From contig JAAVCL010000026.1 in the NCBI GenBank assembly GCA_014802335.1, forward strand, positions 48,184 through 112,183: 64,000 nt of DNA. The letters are read 5' to 3'. Position 1 is the first letter of the stretch; every line of letters begins with the position of its first letter. The stretch comes from Bacteroides sp. (lineage in GTDB: Bacteria; Bacteroidota; Bacteroidia; Bacteroidales; Muribaculaceae). A model generated the notes under the pieces. That model searched no databases and was not told the DNA's origin. It worked only from the letters and a program-made list of their open reading frames with translations. A program made the translations under genes and the position numbers. Below are positions 63,564 through 64,000 of the stretch, in pieces.

Positions 63564-63636
63564 AATAAAATTAATAGAGTTCAAAATAAAATTAATGGAG
63601 TTTAATGATTTCTCATTAAACTCCATTAATTTTATT
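63564..63636. repeat. Two direct and one inverted AATAAAATTAATGGAGTT units forming a 24-bp perfect hairpin
   Basis: Unit 1 at 63564-63581 (one mismatch), unit 2 at 63585-63602 (21-base period). 63585-63608 pairs perfectly over 24 bp with 63613-63636 through a TTTC loop. Confidence 0.8.
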
Positions 63637-63804
63637 CCTGTTTTTAATCCTGAACTTAACACTGATTCAGGCTGAGTGCGCACGATAGGCACATAACCCA
63701 TAATCCAAAGGAAAATAACAGAATTTAAAATATCTTTATATCAGAGTGTTAGCACATAGGCTATTTTCTCTTTGTGATATAAAATAACCTATGTTTTGTA
63801 AAAA

Positions 63805-63850
63805 GTTTATACCCTGTTTATACCCAAGTGCAAATATTTTATTATCTTTG
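63805..63850 (+). promoter_or_regulatory. Putative promoter with tandem GTTTATACCC operator-like sites
   Basis: GTTTATACCC at 63805-63814 and 63816-63825 (11-base period, one helical turn), followed by -7 box TATCTTTG at 63843-63850. It points to whatever begins at the window edge. No -33 box is seen. Confidence 0.5.
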
Positions 63851-63879
63851 CAAGCATAAGAAATAAAGAGCAAATAATA

Positions 63880-64000
63880 ATGGTGGAAAAGCCACGGCAG
63901 TTTGACCCTGTCGGGCACGTGAGATTTGACCCATCCGGACAAAATAAGATTGACCCTTTAAAGTCCTGGCGGCGGGGGTCAATTTTATTTTATCTCATAT
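63880..64000 (+). mobile_element. Probable end of a mobile element with TTTGACCC repeats (cut by window edge)
   Basis: TTTGACCC at 63901 and 63925 and ATTGACCC at 63949, spaced exactly 24 bases, then the inverted GGGTCAAT at 63976-63983. Multiple short end-repeats of this kind are known from IS21-family ends. An ORF is open from ATG 63880 to the edge (40 codons, with a repeated FDP motif that simply reflects the DNA repeat) and may not be coding. No transposase is visible within the window. Confidence 0.4.

Overview
The window is a stretch of Bacteroidota chromosome, most likely order Bacteroidales and plausibly a Muribaculaceae-like gut anaerobe (family-level placement is inference from gene content, not from an rRNA). 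Evidence: promoters of the Bacteroidetes type (TTTG about 18-20 bp before TAnnTTTG), few Shine-Dalgarno sites, a clustered nuoLMN, a one-chain pyruvate:ferredoxin oxidoreductase beside cytochrome bd (strict anaerobe with nano-aerobic respiration), the glycogen trio GDE/GT4/GH57, DUF4494, Rne/Rng preceded by a tiny AURKAIP1/COX24-type basic protein, and a TlpA-type lipoprotein with a possible N-terminal DUF4369 domain.

Layout. 1-4.2 kb: end of the nuo operon (L partial, M, N) with a strong terminator. 4.5-8.1 kb: AAA/DUF4143 ATPase with a nearly leaderless promoter, maltose-acetyltransferase-like enzyme and a secreted esterase, all on the minus strand. 8.2-13.2 kb: glycogen operon (debranching enzyme, GT4, GH57) from one promoter with a palindromic operator candidate. 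13.3-15.8 kb: YihY membrane protein, RNase P RNA and a cytidylate-kinase-like protein. 16-29 kb: mostly plus strand: cyclophilin, DUF349 coiled-coil protein, Sel1 protein, SerB, patatin with outer-membrane barrel, (minus) ApbE, DJ-1, IMPACT/YigZ, a 29-aa ribosome-associated-type protein and RNase G. 29.5-34.9 kb: minus-strand cydA-cydB-chrA-chrA-folC. 35.3-39.9 kb: DUF4494, YggS, MFS sugar transporter, transketolase. 40.7-44.6 kb: a decayed AT-rich island next to the initiator tRNA gene (HTH regulator, primase-like fragment, lone lipoprotein beta-propeller, duplicated small ORF, frameshifted tyrosine recombinase). 45.2-63.4 kb: NifJ, DEAD-box helicase, RecG, FabG/TetR, PheS, Nth, DoxX-like protein, Tdk, CyuA, M48 protease, TlpA-like lipoprotein, acyl-CoA ligase. 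The right edge (63.8-64.0 kb) looks like the start of a mobile element with 24-bp-periodic TTTGACCC repeats.

The least ordinary part of the window is its intergenic repeat architecture. (i) An 18-bp palindrome, GACGTGGCGTGCCACGTC, occurs eight times in four places, in two sub-types whose arms have changed together. (ii) Long imperfect hairpins with 20-22-bp terminal inverted repeats sit within 0-1 nt of the stop codons of cydA, fabG and nth. Two of them share a core stem (GGAGCATA..TATGCGACTGA) with compensatory base changes although their outer arms are unrelated in sequence. One lies inside the cydAB operon between the two genes. No CRISPR array, complete insertion sequence or obvious defence system is visible.
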